64,000 nucleotides of DNA from assembly GCF_000814675.1 (NCBI RefSeq), contig NZ_JWIG01000025.1, positions 124,001-188,000 on the forward strand, written 5' to 3'. Each line of letters starts with the position of its first letter. The first letter of the stretch is position 1. This document shows positions 1-9,447 of this stretch, in pieces. The notes beneath the pieces were generated by a model that searched no databases, was not told the DNA's origin, and saw nothing but the letters and a program-made list of their open reading frames with translations. The translations under genes were made by a program, and so were the position numbers. Source of the stretch: Pseudoalteromonas distincta. Lineage in GTDB: Bacteria > Pseudomonadota > Gammaproteobacteria > Enterobacterales > Alteromonadaceae.

Positions 1-1022
<1,022 letters not shown>

Positions 1023-1197
1023 CTATGGTTCCAGACTTCTTGCAAACTAATAAAAAATTGCCATTAGGATACCCCAAATAAAGTGCTATTCACAGCTTCA
1101 AAAACGCGGTTTTGATAAATTCTAACCTTCAGTTCAGGTTAACCTATACTTATCTAAGTTGTAGGGTGATTTAACAGCAATTTTGAAGGAGTAAAAA

Positions 1198-1656
1198 ATG
1201 GCAGATTATAAAGCATGGCTTGGCGATTTAACCAAATGGCTAAAAGATGTAAAAGATCATGAAGTAAAAGACGCAGTTACTCGATTTGTTGAATCTGAGC
1301 AGGCACTTAAAGATTTAGGGCAAGAAAGATACGCTTTATATAAAAGTTATTTACAGCGCGATATAGAACATGTCCAAGAAAACGAATCGCACTATAATTC
1401 GCTTGCATGGCAAGAGCTTAAAGAGTCCTTATGGTTTGAGCTTTCGCACATAGAAGATAAAACTCAGCTTGAGTGGCAATCACTTAGTCAAGATTTTAAG
1501 CACAATGGTGTGTATCACGCAGGCGAATGGATAGCCATGGGCACATTAGTATGTAAGAATTGCACCCATAGTTACGATGTTTATCACGCGACACAAATTA
1601 CACCGTGTATTGAATGTGATGGAATCTATTTTAGTCGTAAGGCGCTGCACCCTTAA
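1198..1656 (+). CDS. ybeL: Zinc-ribbon protein of the YbeL (DUF1451) family
   Basis: A 152-residue cytoplasmic protein of unknown biochemical role. It has a long charged, helical N-terminal part (about residues 1-105). The C-terminal zinc ribbon has two cysteine pairs, CKNC near residue 119 and CIEC near residue 137. Length and architecture match the YbeL/DUF1451 family, and E. coli ybeL also sits near leuS, which supports the symbol. The start is preceded by GAAGGAG at good spacing. The gene stands just before the Lon-like protease gene (77-bp gap to its likely start). No catalytic motif is seen; the ribbon suggests nucleic-acid or protein binding, which is inference. Confidence 0.85.
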   Translation: MADYKAWLGDLTKWLKDVKDHEVKDAVTRFVESEQALKDLGQERYALYKSYLQRDIEHVQENESHYNSLAWQELKESLWFELSHIEDKTQLEWQSLSQDFKHNGVYHAGEWIAMGTLVCKNCTHSYDVYHATQITPCIECDGIYFSRKALHP

Positions 1657-1733
1657 ATATAAGTATTAAGTGGCTGCGGGCCACTTAATACGCCCAAAGG
1701 CCAGCGAATATGCTGGTAAAAAAAGAAGTTAGA

Positions 1734-4157
1734 ATGACGAAAAAATTGCTGCCACTATCTGTTTCAAAGCTCGCACCGAGTATTTCTACTAATCACGTAC
1801 ATACGTGTATGAGCAATCCATACCCCGAGCAACTAACATTTATAGGCCAACAACGCGCCCAAAGTGCCTTAGATTTCTCTTTAGGGATGGAACTGCCGGG
1901 TTATAACGTTTATGTAATGGGCGAGGCTGCCCATGGGCGCTTTACGCTTGTTAAAGATAAACTTAAGCAACACGCAAAAGACCGCCCAACCCCAAACGAA
2001 TGGTTATACGTAAATAATTACGATGACCACAGAGAGCCTATCGCGTTGTTTATGCATGCAGGGCAAAGTAAGCAACTTAGTGACGACATAGATTCATTTT
2101 TAGATGAAGTACTCGACACATTTCCTGCTGCATTTGATAACCCAGGATACCAACGCAAAAAAAAATCAATCGACCGTGAATTTAACGATGCCTACGACAG
2201 TGCTATTACCGCAGTAGAAATTGCGGCATTTGAGCAAAGTGTTGCATTAGTCGAAGAAAAAAATTCAGTTGGGTTTGCACCGCTAGTAGATGGTAAACAA
2301 TTAAGCGATAGCGAATTTGGCGAACTTGAAGAAACGTTACGCGAAGAGTTTTTTGAAAAAATTGAAAAGCTAGAAGATGCATTAATAGAAGCGTTAATTG
2401 AGCTGCCACGCTGGAAGCGCGAATCAAAAGAAAAACAGCGTAATCTTAAAAAGTCGACTGCAGAGCAGGCCACAAAACCGCTTTTAAAAGACTTAGAACA
2501 TAAATATGCAACTCATATTGGCGTACTGCGTTATTTAAAAGATATACGCGTTGAAATTATAGACGCGGTACTTGAGTGGCTCGATGACGAAGACGAAAGC
2601 GAAGAAAGCAAAGAAGACTTTGATCGTAAAGGCATGCTTACCGACTTTTTTGCACCTAATATTTTAGTTGAGTTTAAAGAAGACGATGCAGCACCCGTGG
2701 TGTACGAGCCCAATCCAACATTTGGTAATATATTTGGTAAAATTGAGTATTCCACATCGCAAGGGTCTTTAATTACCAGTTATCGTTCTATTCAGCCAGG
2801 AGCATTGCACCGTGCTAATGGCGGTTATTTAATTATGGATGCTGAAAAGGTAATGGCTAACCCTCAAGTGTGGGATGGTTTAAAACTTTCGCTTAAAACG
2901 CATCAAATTAAAAACGACTTACCGTATCAAGATAGCTCAGTAGGCAGTAGTTTTACACTTCGCCCGCAGCTTATACCGCTTGACGTGAAAATTATTTTAT
3001 TAGGCTCGCGCGAACTGTATTACACCATAGGTGAATACGATGAAGAGTTTGCAGAGTTATTTAGAGTATTAGCTGACTTTGATTACTACTTACCAAGTAG
3101 CGATAAATTACAGTACCAATTTATAACTAAAGTAACCGAGTACTGCGAGCAAATATTAAAGTGCACTACCACGCAAGCTGCTATGGTGCGTTTACTTAAG
3201 TTTAGCTACCGCCAAGCAGAGCATCACAATAAGCTTTCTGCGCGTTTTGCTGATGTACTTGAATTAGTTGCAGAGGCAAGTTACTACGCAAAACAGGATA
3301 AATTAACTGTTATAGATGCGCATCATATTGATGAAGCCATTGAAGGTAAGCAATACCGTACCGGCCAAATTAGTGAAAACATGCTAAGCGATATAAAAGA
3401 AGGTCACACACTTATTGCAACCGACGGCCAAGCCATTGGTAAAGTAAATGGCTTAACCGTATTACACATTGGCGATACTTCTTTTGGTACCCCTGCGCGT
3501 ATTACGGCAACGGTTTATGCTGGCGCCGATGGCGTAATAGATGTTGAACGTGAAGCCGAGCTTGGTAAAGCAATTCACTCAAAAGGGGTAATGCTACTTA
3601 CCGGTTATTTAGGTAATAAATACGCGCAGCACTTTAGCTTAACGCTTAGCGCTAATATAGCTATTGAGCAAAGCTACGGTTATATAGATGGCGATAGTGC
3701 ATCTTTGGCAGAGTTGTGTGCGCTTATTTCGTCTATTACAAGCCTACCTATTAGCCAATCAATTGCACTGACAGGCTCTATTAACCAACATGGTGATGTA
3801 CAGGCTATTGGTGGCGTAAACGAAAAAATAGAAGGCTTTTTCAAACTGTGTAAAATGCGTGGCTTAACAGGTTCGCAAGGCGTTATCATTCCTAAATCAA
3901 ACCAAGTTAACTTAGTGCTTGATGATGAAATACTTAATGCAGTTGAGGCGGGTAAATTTAATATTTACGCAGTTGAAACCGTAGACCAAGCGCTTAACCT
4001 GTTAATGGATATAGAAGCTGGCGATATTATTGATGACCAGTATCCAGAAAACTCAGTAAACGGAATTGCGCTTGCTCGCCTTAAAGAAATTGCCGACATA
4101 GTTAATGGCGATAACGATGACGAAAAAGACGAAGAACTAGATAACGAAAAAGGTTAA
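1734..4157 (+). CDS. LonB-like ATP-dependent protease (YcbZ / AAA_32 type)
   Basis: An 807-residue Lon-family protein distinct from classical LonA. An N-terminal P-loop-like region (GEAAHGRFTLV, about residue 65) is followed by a long helical insert rich in Glu and Lys (about 110-300). Next comes an AAA-type module with the HRANGGYLIMDAE block, then the C-terminal Lon peptidase domain. The Ser/Lys dyad is visible: Ser in GDSASLAEL (about residue 655) and Lys in GGVNEKIEGF (about residue 698). The P-loop lacks the usual Lys, as in many members with GR instead of GK. I chose the ATG at 1734, behind GAAG, over an in-frame ATG at 1710. The stop almost touches the FKBP gene. It probably degrades damaged or regulatory proteins; substrates are unknown. 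Confidence 0.9.
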   Translation: MTKKLLPLSVSKLAPSISTNHVHTCMSNPYPEQLTFIGQQRAQSALDFSLGMELPGYNVYVMGEAAHGRFTLVKDKLKQHAKDRPTPNEWLYVNNYDDHREPIALFMHAGQSKQLSDDIDSFLDEVLDTFPAAFDNPGYQRKKKSIDREFNDAYDSAITAVEIAAFEQSVALVEEKNSVGFAPLVDGKQLSDSEFGELEETLREEFFEKIEKLEDALIEALIELPRWKRESKEKQRNLKKSTAEQATKPLLKDLEHKYATHIGVLRYLKDIRVEIIDAVLEWLDDEDESEESKEDFDRKGMLTDFFAPNILVEFKEDDAAPVVYEPNPTFGNIFGKIEYSTSQGSLITSYRSIQPGALHRANGGYLIMDAEKVMANPQVWDGLKLSLKTHQIKNDLPYQDSSVGSSFTLRPQLIPLDVKIILLGSRELYYTIGEYDEEFAELFRVLADFDYYLPSSDKLQYQFITKVTEYCEQILKCTTTQAAMVRLLKFSYRQAEHHNKLSARFADVLELVAEASYYAKQDKLTVIDAHHIDEAIEGKQYRTGQISENMLSDIKEGHTLIATDGQAIGKVNGLTVLHIGDTSFGTPARITATVYAGADGVIDVEREAELGKAIHSKGVMLLTGYLGNKYAQHFSLTLSANIAIEQSYGYIDGDSASLAELCALISSITSLPISQSIALTGSINQHGDVQAIGGVNEKIEGFFKLCKMRGLTGSQGVIIPKSNQVNLVLDDEILNAVEAGKFNIYAVETVDQALNLLMDIEAGDIIDDQYPENSVNGIALARLKEIADIVNGDNDDEKDEELDNEKG

Positions 4158-4159
4158 TA

Positions 4160-4636
4160 ATGATCAATATAATTTTGGCGGTGGTTATCGCCATTTTTTG
4201 TTTTTTAATATTTCAAAATAGTAAAAAAGCAAAACAACAAGCAGGCATAAATGCACAAATAGGGGCAGATTACTTAGCCGCTAACGCAAAAGTAGAAGGT
4301 GTAGTAGAAACAGCTTCTGGCTTGCAGTACAAAATAGTACACAAAGGTGAGAGTGAAAACACACCAAGCCCAACAAGTATGGTTAACGTGCATTACCACG
4401 GCACACTAATCGACGGCACGGTGTTTGACAGCTCAGTAGAGCGTAAAACACCGATTAGCTTTGGCTTGCACCAAGTGATTAAAGGCTGGACTGAGGGCTT
4501 ACAACTGATGAGCCCAGGCGATAAATACACCTTTTATGTACCGCACCAATTAGCGTACGGCGAAAAACGTGTAGGGAGTATTCCTCCTGCCTCAGTACTT
4601 ATTTTTGAAGTAGAGCTACTGGCAATTGAGTCTTAG
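4160..4636 (+). CDS. Membrane-anchored FKBP-type peptidyl-prolyl cis-trans isomerase
   Basis: A 158-residue protein with one N-terminal hydrophobic helix (about residues 2-19). A short linker resembles the FklB/FKBP22 neck (LAANAKVEGVVETASGLQY). A complete FKBP fold covers about residues 50-156, with VNVHYHGTLIDGTVFDSS, the VIKGWTEGL segment and the AYGEKR loop. These are hallmarks of an active proline isomerase that speeds folding at Xaa-Pro bonds. The long dimerisation helix of FKBP22 is replaced by a membrane anchor. Two bases separate it from the protease stop, so the two genes are probably cotranscribed and translationally coupled. Whether the domain faces periplasm or cytoplasm cannot be decided from sequence. 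Confidence 0.92.
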   Translation: MINIILAVVIAIFCFLIFQNSKKAKQQAGINAQIGADYLAANAKVEGVVETASGLQYKIVHKGESENTPSPTSMVNVHYHGTLIDGTVFDSSVERKTPISFGLHQVIKGWTEGLQLMSPGDKYTFYVPHQLAYGEKRVGSIPPASVLIFEVELLAIES

Positions 4637-4661
4637 TGATTAAATAACAAGGAAGTAAATT

Positions 4662-4916
4662 ATGAATAAAGATGAATTACTTAAAATAGCCAAAGGTGAT
4701 ATTAACTTTACCTTTCAATCTATTATTTATGCATTAGCGCTGTGCTTACTCGTTGCAGCTGTTTTTTTACTAGAGATGAGCGTTAACCTACAAATGGGTT
4801 TAATAGTTTGTATTATCGGTGTGTTTGGAATGACTATTTATAATAATTTAAATACTCGTCTAAATGCAGCCCTTGCTCTTATTGCGCTCTCACAAGATAA
4901 CCAAAGCACTAAGTAA
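4662..4916 (+). CDS. Small two-helix membrane protein, function unknown
   Basis: An 84-residue protein with a short charged N-terminus, two predicted membrane helices (about residues 20-37 and 43-59) and a polar tail. GGAAG lies 6 bases before the ATG. It follows the FKBP gene by 25 bp and is followed by a clear terminator, so it looks like the last gene of the zinc-ribbon/protease/FKBP series. I do not recognise a named family. Clean frame, good ribosome site and codon use like its neighbours support a real gene. Confidence 0.75.
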   Translation: MNKDELLKIAKGDINFTFQSIIYALALCLLVAAVFLLEMSVNLQMGLIVCIIGVFGMTIYNNLNTRLNAALALIALSQDNQSTK

Positions 4917-4947
4917 GCAACGAGTTAGTTTAATAAATTGGTATAAG

Positions 4948-4974
4948 CCCTACTTTACTAAAGTGGGGTTTTTT
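4948..4974 (+). terminator. Rho-independent terminator
   Basis: A 9-bp stem (CCCTACTTT with AAAGTGGGG, one G-T pair) with a 3-base loop is followed by six T. It closes the series ending at 4916. Confidence 0.85.
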
Positions 4975-5062
4975 GCTTTTAGCTAACAATAAAATTTACT
5001 CAAGGATTTTAATACGAGGTCGATACCCATAATAGTTACAAAGCTATTTTAGGGATAAAATA

Positions 5063-5599
5063 ATGAAGATTTTAGCGGCTTCCATTCCATACCAAGTACA
5101 CAGCTCAAATACTCAACCTTTAGCGCAATCAGATAAACTAACTGTTGAAAAAGCGAGTGAAGAAAAGAGCGAGGAAGAGAATGAGGAAGAGCCAAAATAT
5201 GTGTTATCAAAGTTTTTAGATACCAAAGCCGAAGAGTATAGTGAAGATAACGCTACGTTTGGCAATCAATATAAAAACCTAGAAAAAGTATACAAGCACT
5301 TCACTGGGCGAGTTATTGCGCTGCAAGAACAAATTAACAAACTTAAACAAAGCCCCGTACAACGTAGTTTAACTATAAACACTTCTGTAAGTGAGCTAAA
5401 TAAAAGTGATGCGAGTTTAACTTTAGATGCAGAGCACCTAGGTGCAAAAAAATATAAAAACACACAACAGCAAGAACAAATAGATATGTTAGAGCTGCAA
5501 CTCGGGGAGTTAAAATCAGAGCAAGCGGCAATAAAGCAACAAATGGTTGAACTGGTTATTAGTGAACTAAAGAGGCGGGGCGACGACTATACTATTTAG
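5063..5599 (+). CDS. Orphan acidic coiled-coil protein
   Basis: A 178-residue protein I do not recognise. After MKILAASIPYQV comes a very acidic segment (about residues 29-45, mainly Glu, Ser, Lys), then long heptad-like helices: ALQEQINKLK near residue 90 and a Gln/Glu/Leu-rich stretch from about 133 to 172. There is no cysteine, membrane segment or signal peptide. AGGGAT lies about 7 bases before the ATG. It stands alone between a terminator and the convergent CIA30 gene. The N-terminus (variants of IPYQV followed by polar residues) hints at a cytoplasmic or flagellar-type structural accessory, but this is speculation. The clean frame and composition support a real gene. Confidence 0.65.
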   Translation: MKILAASIPYQVHSSNTQPLAQSDKLTVEKASEEKSEEENEEEPKYVLSKFLDTKAEEYSEDNATFGNQYKNLEKVYKHFTGRVIALQEQINKLKQSPVQRSLTINTSVSELNKSDASLTLDAEHLGAKKYKNTQQQEQIDMLELQLGELKSEQAAIKQQMVELVISELKRRGDDYTI

Positions 5600-5603
5600 C
5601 GCG

Positions 5604-5617
5604 ACCAACATGTTGGT
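5604..5617. terminator. Short palindrome between convergent genes
   Basis: A perfect 14-bp palindrome, ACCAACATGTTGGT, lies between the stop codons of two convergent genes. It could fold as a CCAA/TTGG hairpin, but there is no T-run directly after it on either strand, so terminator activity is uncertain. Confidence 0.3.
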
Positions 5618-5620
5618 GGG

Positions 5621-6145
5621 TTAGCTTTTAAACTCAATTTTACCCACTTCAAGCTTAAACTTACCTTCTTGCTTACCTGCAATCATAAAGCCTAGCTGTT
5701 TTATATCATCAAAATCAATAATCGGTTGTTGCTCAAGCACGCGGCCGCGATACGTTAAAGTAAAATCACTCGGAGCAAAGTTGATATCTACCCATTCATT
5801 TTTTACTGTTTTAAATGAGTGAGTGTACGCTGCGCCATCAAGGTAATTAGTTGTTCTGAGCCTGAGCTGATAGATTTGTCCATCGCCTTTAACACGCAGC
5901 GCTATAGCTTTAGTATTTTGGCTTTGTGTATTTAGCTCTGTACGTATTGATGCAAAACCGCCGTTATTATCAAGCGAAACATTGCCTGTAAAAAGCAAAC
6001 TTTCTTGAGTTTGTGTTACTTGGCTATTAGATACACCGCCCATTACTGAGTCGTTAATAACGTACCAGCGCTGGTTTGCATTCGCGTGTGCACTTACAAC
6101 TAATAAATTAAATACAAAAAGTGAGGATAGTTGTTTGGTGATCAT
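5621..6145 (-). CDS. Secreted CIA30-domain protein
   Basis: A 174-residue protein with an N-terminal signal peptide (hydrophobic core about residues 5-18, AHANA cleavage region). A single CIA30 / galactose-binding-like beta domain follows, with hallmarks WYVINDSVMGGVSNSQ and GFASIRTEL. The family is named after mitochondrial complex I assembly factor NDUFAF1; bacterial secreted members have no proven role. AGGAG lies 6 bases before the ATG. It shares strand with the TonB-like gene upstream (67-bp gap), so the two may be one unit. With a signal peptide, a role in cytoplasmic complex I assembly is unlikely. Confidence 0.85.
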   Translation of the reverse strand: MITKQLSSLFVFNLLVVSAHANANQRWYVINDSVMGGVSNSQVTQTQESLLFTGNVSLDNNGGFASIRTELNTQSQNTKAIALRVKGDGQIYQLRLRTTNYLDGAAYTHSFKTVKNEWVDINFAPSDFTLTYRGRVLEQQPIIDFDDIKQLGFMIAGKQEGKFKLEVGKIEFKS

Positions 6146-6212
6146 GGCTTACTCCTAATTACTTTAAGCTTATCAATACGGATAAACATATTATTTGTTC
6201 ACTTATTTAAAG

Positions 6213-6989
6213 TTAATTATTTTTACGGCTCCATTTTTTCATGATTTTTTCAAACATAATTTCTTTATCAGTTTTATCCTCAGGACAGGGTTTACCGCTA
6301 CCTTGAGGCATGCCATTACTACCAAATACGGTTGAAGTATCAATTAAATAGCATTTACCGTTAAATTTTTCTAATCGTCGTGTGCCAGTTGTATTTTGGC
6401 TAATAACTTCTGAATTATCAGATTTTACTGGCGTTTTAATTGTGGGCTTATTGTTTATCTCATCATTTTCAGAGTTTTTATCTTCACCAAAGGAGACCAT
6501 TTTTTTATGAGTCATATTATTTACAGGAGTGCCAAATAGCGGCGCGTATGGATTTAGCTTTTTAAATGTTTGAGAGGCTTTTGTTATAGACTCTGAAGGC
6601 GCGGCTACCAAGGGGGCAACAGGTTTTACAGGGGCTTTTTTAAGCTCTGTTTGTGCCTTTGGTAACGTGATGGTTTTGGCTTGCGTTTTTTTAGTCACCT
6701 TTACTTTGGCTTTTGTAGAATCTTTTTTTATAGGTGTAGTGTTAGAAGTCGCTGAATTTGGTGCATCAGTTTTAGTGTTTACAGGTTTTATATCAGGCGC
6801 ATTGGTTGTTGTAACAACTGAGCTTGGCTTAGGTAGGCTTGCTAAATTAACCGTAACATAGGCCTGTATTATTTCGTTTTTTTCCTCCTTTGGCGGCGCA
6901 ACTTTAATAGATTGCGAAAACAAAAAGTACAACACAATAGCGTGTATACACAACGAGATAACCCACGGCCATGCATTCCCTTTATTCAC
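6213..6989 (-). CDS. TonB-like membrane-anchored protein with atypical C-terminus
   Basis: A 258-residue protein starting at GTG (GAGGG six bases before). Its single N-terminal helix reads WVISLCIHAIVLYFLF. It keeps the Ser and His spacing (S12, H16) found in the TonB transmembrane helix, where these residues face ExbB/ExbD. A long Pro/Lys/Thr-rich region follows (about 30-150), as in the TonB periplasmic spacer. The C-terminus lacks the recognisable TonB beta domain. Instead it has a small Cys-containing segment (NGKCYLIDTSTVFG, then GSGKPCPEDK) and a basic helix at the very end. It may be an unusual energy transducer or a simple periplasmic scaffold. No exbB/exbD or receptor gene is nearby; the CIA30 gene is immediately downstream. 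Confidence 0.7.
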   Translation of the reverse strand: MNKGNAWPWVISLCIHAIVLYFLFSQSIKVAPPKEEKNEIIQAYVTVNLASLPKPSSVVTTTNAPDIKPVNTKTDAPNSATSNTTPIKKDSTKAKVKVTKKTQAKTITLPKAQTELKKAPVKPVAPLVAAPSESITKASQTFKKLNPYAPLFGTPVNNMTHKKMVSFGEDKNSENDEINNKPTIKTPVKSDNSEVISQNTTGTRRLEKFNGKCYLIDTSTVFGSNGMPQGSGKPCPEDKTDKEIMFEKIMKKWSRKNN

Positions 6990-7169
6990 ATCAAACCCTC
7001 AACTTAATAGTGCTGTTAAGAGTCAATAAAATACATTTAGTTCACCTAAAGTTAATGTGTTTTACTTTGTGGCTTTATTGCAGATACAACAAAACTATTT
7101 TGCAGTTTTTGTTGTTTTTGCATGTGCTTGGTTACGTTATTATGAGCGCAATCAAACTTAGGAGGCATT

Positions 7170-8255
7170 ATGACATTACTTTTTGAACCAATAGAACTTG
7201 CAGGTAAAACATTAAAAAACCGTATTGTTATGCCCCCAATGACTCGCTCGCGTTCAACGCAGCCTGGCGATATAGCTAACGACTTAATGGCAACATATTA
7301 CGCACAGCGCGCAAGTGCCGGGCTAATTGTAAGCGAAGGCACACAAATTAGTGAGCTTGGTAAAGGTTACGCTTGGACTCCGGGTATTTATTCAAATGAG
7401 CAAGTTGCAGGCTGGAGTAAAGTAACCAACGCAGTACATAGCGCTGGTGGCGTTATGTTTGCTCAGCTTTGGCATGTTGGCCGTGTAACTCATAGTGACA
7501 ACACCGGTGGCGTGCAGCCTATTTCAGCCTCGGCCATTGCTGCAAAAGACGTAAAAGTATTTGTAGATACAAACGGCGCACCGGGGTTTGTAGACACCCA
7601 ACTCCCACGCGAAATGAGCAAACAAGATATTACGCATGTCATAGGCGAATTTCGCCAAGCAGCTAAAAATGCAGTTAATGCAGGGTTTGATGGCATAGAG
7701 CTTCATGCTGCAAATGGTTACCTCATTAATCAATTTTTAGACTCAGAGTCAAATGCTCGCACCGATGAATATGGCGGCAGTGTGCAAAACCGAATACGCT
7801 TTTTAATTGAAGTGGTAAATGCTGTTAGCGACGAAATTGGTAGCAGTAAAGTAGGCGTAAGACTTGCCCCGTTAACAACTCTTAATGGCACAGTAGACGA
7901 AAACCCTGAAGAAACTTACTTAGCGGTTTCTGAGGCATTAAATAAAGCCGGTGTAGGTTACATGCATATAGCCGAAGCCGATTGGGATGACGCACCTTTA
8001 ATGAGTGTTGAATTTAAAAAATCGATTCGCAAAGCCTACAGCGGTGTATTAATTTACGCAGGCAAGTACACAAAAGAGCGCGCAGACAAAGCACTTAGCG
8101 AAGGCTGGGCTGACATGATTGGCTTTGGTCGCCCATTTGTATCAAACCCAGACTTACCAGCACGCTTAAAGCAAGGCAAGCCTCTTAACAGCCACAACCC
8201 CGACACTTTGTTTGGTGGTGCAGAGCAAGGCTATACCGATTATCCAACGGTATAA
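7170..8255 (+). CDS. nemA: Old yellow enzyme family alkene reductase (NemA-like)
   Basis: A 361-residue FMN-dependent NADPH oxidoreductase that reduces activated C=C bonds and electrophiles such as N-ethylmaleimide or nitro compounds. Family features run in order: KNRIVMPPMTRSRS near the N-terminus, AQLWHVGRVTHSD, the catalytic HAANGYLINQFL, FMN phosphate-binding GFGRPFVSNPDL near the C-terminus. Length matches E. coli NemA. AGGAGG lies 4 bases before the ATG, an unusually strong ribosome site for this window. In E. coli nemA follows the repressor gene nemR; no TetR gene is adjacent here, so regulation would differ. A strong terminator follows. Confidence 0.92.
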   Translation: MTLLFEPIELAGKTLKNRIVMPPMTRSRSTQPGDIANDLMATYYAQRASAGLIVSEGTQISELGKGYAWTPGIYSNEQVAGWSKVTNAVHSAGGVMFAQLWHVGRVTHSDNTGGVQPISASAIAAKDVKVFVDTNGAPGFVDTQLPREMSKQDITHVIGEFRQAAKNAVNAGFDGIELHAANGYLINQFLDSESNARTDEYGGSVQNRIRFLIEVVNAVSDEIGSSKVGVRLAPLTTLNGTVDENPEETYLAVSEALNKAGVGYMHIAEADWDDAPLMSVEFKKSIRKAYSGVLIYAGKYTKERADKALSEGWADMIGFGRPFVSNPDLPARLKQGKPLNSHNPDTLFGGAEQGYTDYPTV

Positions 8256-8290
8256 TTGCTAGTAAGTAATTAACATTGAGTAAAAACATG

Positions 8291-8319
8291 AAGGGCTGCA
8301 TTTTATGCAGCCCTTTTTT
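8291..8319 (+). terminator. Rho-independent terminator of the alkene reductase gene
   Basis: A 10-bp perfect stem (AAGGGCTGCA with TGCAGCCCTT), 5-base loop and a continuing T-run. Confidence 0.93.
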
Positions 8320-8407
8320 GTGCACTGATTCTATTAGCTTTATCTTGAGCAAAAAATAAAAAACGCGTAAGTTAAACGGGTTACCTATTTTAATAACAAG
8401 AAAACAA

Positions 8408-9418
8408 ATGAAAGCCAAAGAGATAGAACAATTAGAATTATCAAATTCTGAAACCCGAGAAGTTGTTACCCCCTACGCCTTTAAAATTGACAGTGCTTTA
8501 CTGGGCTTGCCTTTAGCTACGCCAATTCGGCGTGCACTAGCGATTATTATTGATGTTGCGCTGATATTTTTAGCGGCCAAGCTTAGCGCTGCTTTAATAG
8601 CGTTTGTTGCTGCAATGGCTTTTTATAAAGGTACGGCACAGCAATACCTTCCAAAAATGTCGAATGTGTGGAGAAGAATATTAAAAATAACGGCAGCAAG
8701 TATTTTATTTGTAAGTGCACTTACTGTGCTTTCAATTGGCATTGATTACCTAGAAGACGATAACGCTGATCAAGGTTTAGCTGTTCAGGGCGTAAAAATA
8801 CAAGATGAAATTCAGCTTACCGCTACAGAAAAACAACAGGTAAATACTTATTTAGCGCAAACAGCCGATGACAGCTGTGAGCAACCTTGCCAACAAAACG
8901 CGTTTGATAATTTAATTGGGCAAGTTCCCAAATTAGCAGAAATGGACGACCTACAAAGCCCACAACTTGCTACCGTACTTTTACAGCTATTGGTGCTCAG
9001 TGAAAATAACGAAATAAAGCCTGCACAGTTAATAGAAGAAAAACCTGCACAAACAAGCACAAATAGTATTTTGCAGTGGAGCAAAGGCATTATTCAAGAC
9101 TTAGGCTTAGGTTTTGGCTGGGCTGCTGTTTACTTTACGTTGTTCTCGTTACTTTGGCGAGGCCAAACACCGGGTAAAAAGGTATGTAATATTCGTGTGG
9201 TTGCCTTAAGCGGTGAGCCATTAGGTTTATTAGATTGTTTTGGTCGCTACGGCGGCTACGGCGCAGGCTTTGCCACAGGCTTGTTAGGGTTTTTACAAAT
9301 ATATTGGGACCCAAATAGACAAGCCATTCAAGATAAAATATCAGCGACTGTGGTTATTAAAGGTAACTTGAATCAAGTTGTAAATGTTGAAACGGTAGAA
9401 GAGACTGTAAAAAGTTAA
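8408..9418 (+). CDS. RDD-family membrane protein
   Basis: A 336-residue inner-membrane protein. The RDD domain is split. The first helices near residues 38-70 carry the Arg and Asp of the family name (PIRRALAIIIDVALIF). A further helix lies at about 93-112. A soluble, acidic, Cys-containing loop of about 100 residues interrupts the domain (two cysteines in DSCEQPCQQ). The C-terminal part has GQTPGKKVCNIRVVALSGEPL followed by a membrane segment and the DPNRQAIQDK ending. RDD proteins are of uncertain role; some act in ion or solute transport. The large periplasmic-type insert with a possible disulfide is uncommon. The next gene starts 29 bases later, so the two may be cotranscribed. Confidence 0.85.
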   Translation: MKAKEIEQLELSNSETREVVTPYAFKIDSALLGLPLATPIRRALAIIIDVALIFLAAKLSAALIAFVAAMAFYKGTAQQYLPKMSNVWRRILKITAASILFVSALTVLSIGIDYLEDDNADQGLAVQGVKIQDEIQLTATEKQQVNTYLAQTADDSCEQPCQQNAFDNLIGQVPKLAEMDDLQSPQLATVLLQLLVLSENNEIKPAQLIEEKPAQTSTNSILQWSKGIIQDLGLGFGWAAVYFTLFSLLWRGQTPGKKVCNIRVVALSGEPLGLLDCFGRYGGYGAGFATGLLGFLQIYWDPNRQAIQDKISATVVIKGNLNQVVNVETVEETVKS

Positions 9419-9447
9419 CTTTGCTCTTATTAATTACAAGGATGGTT

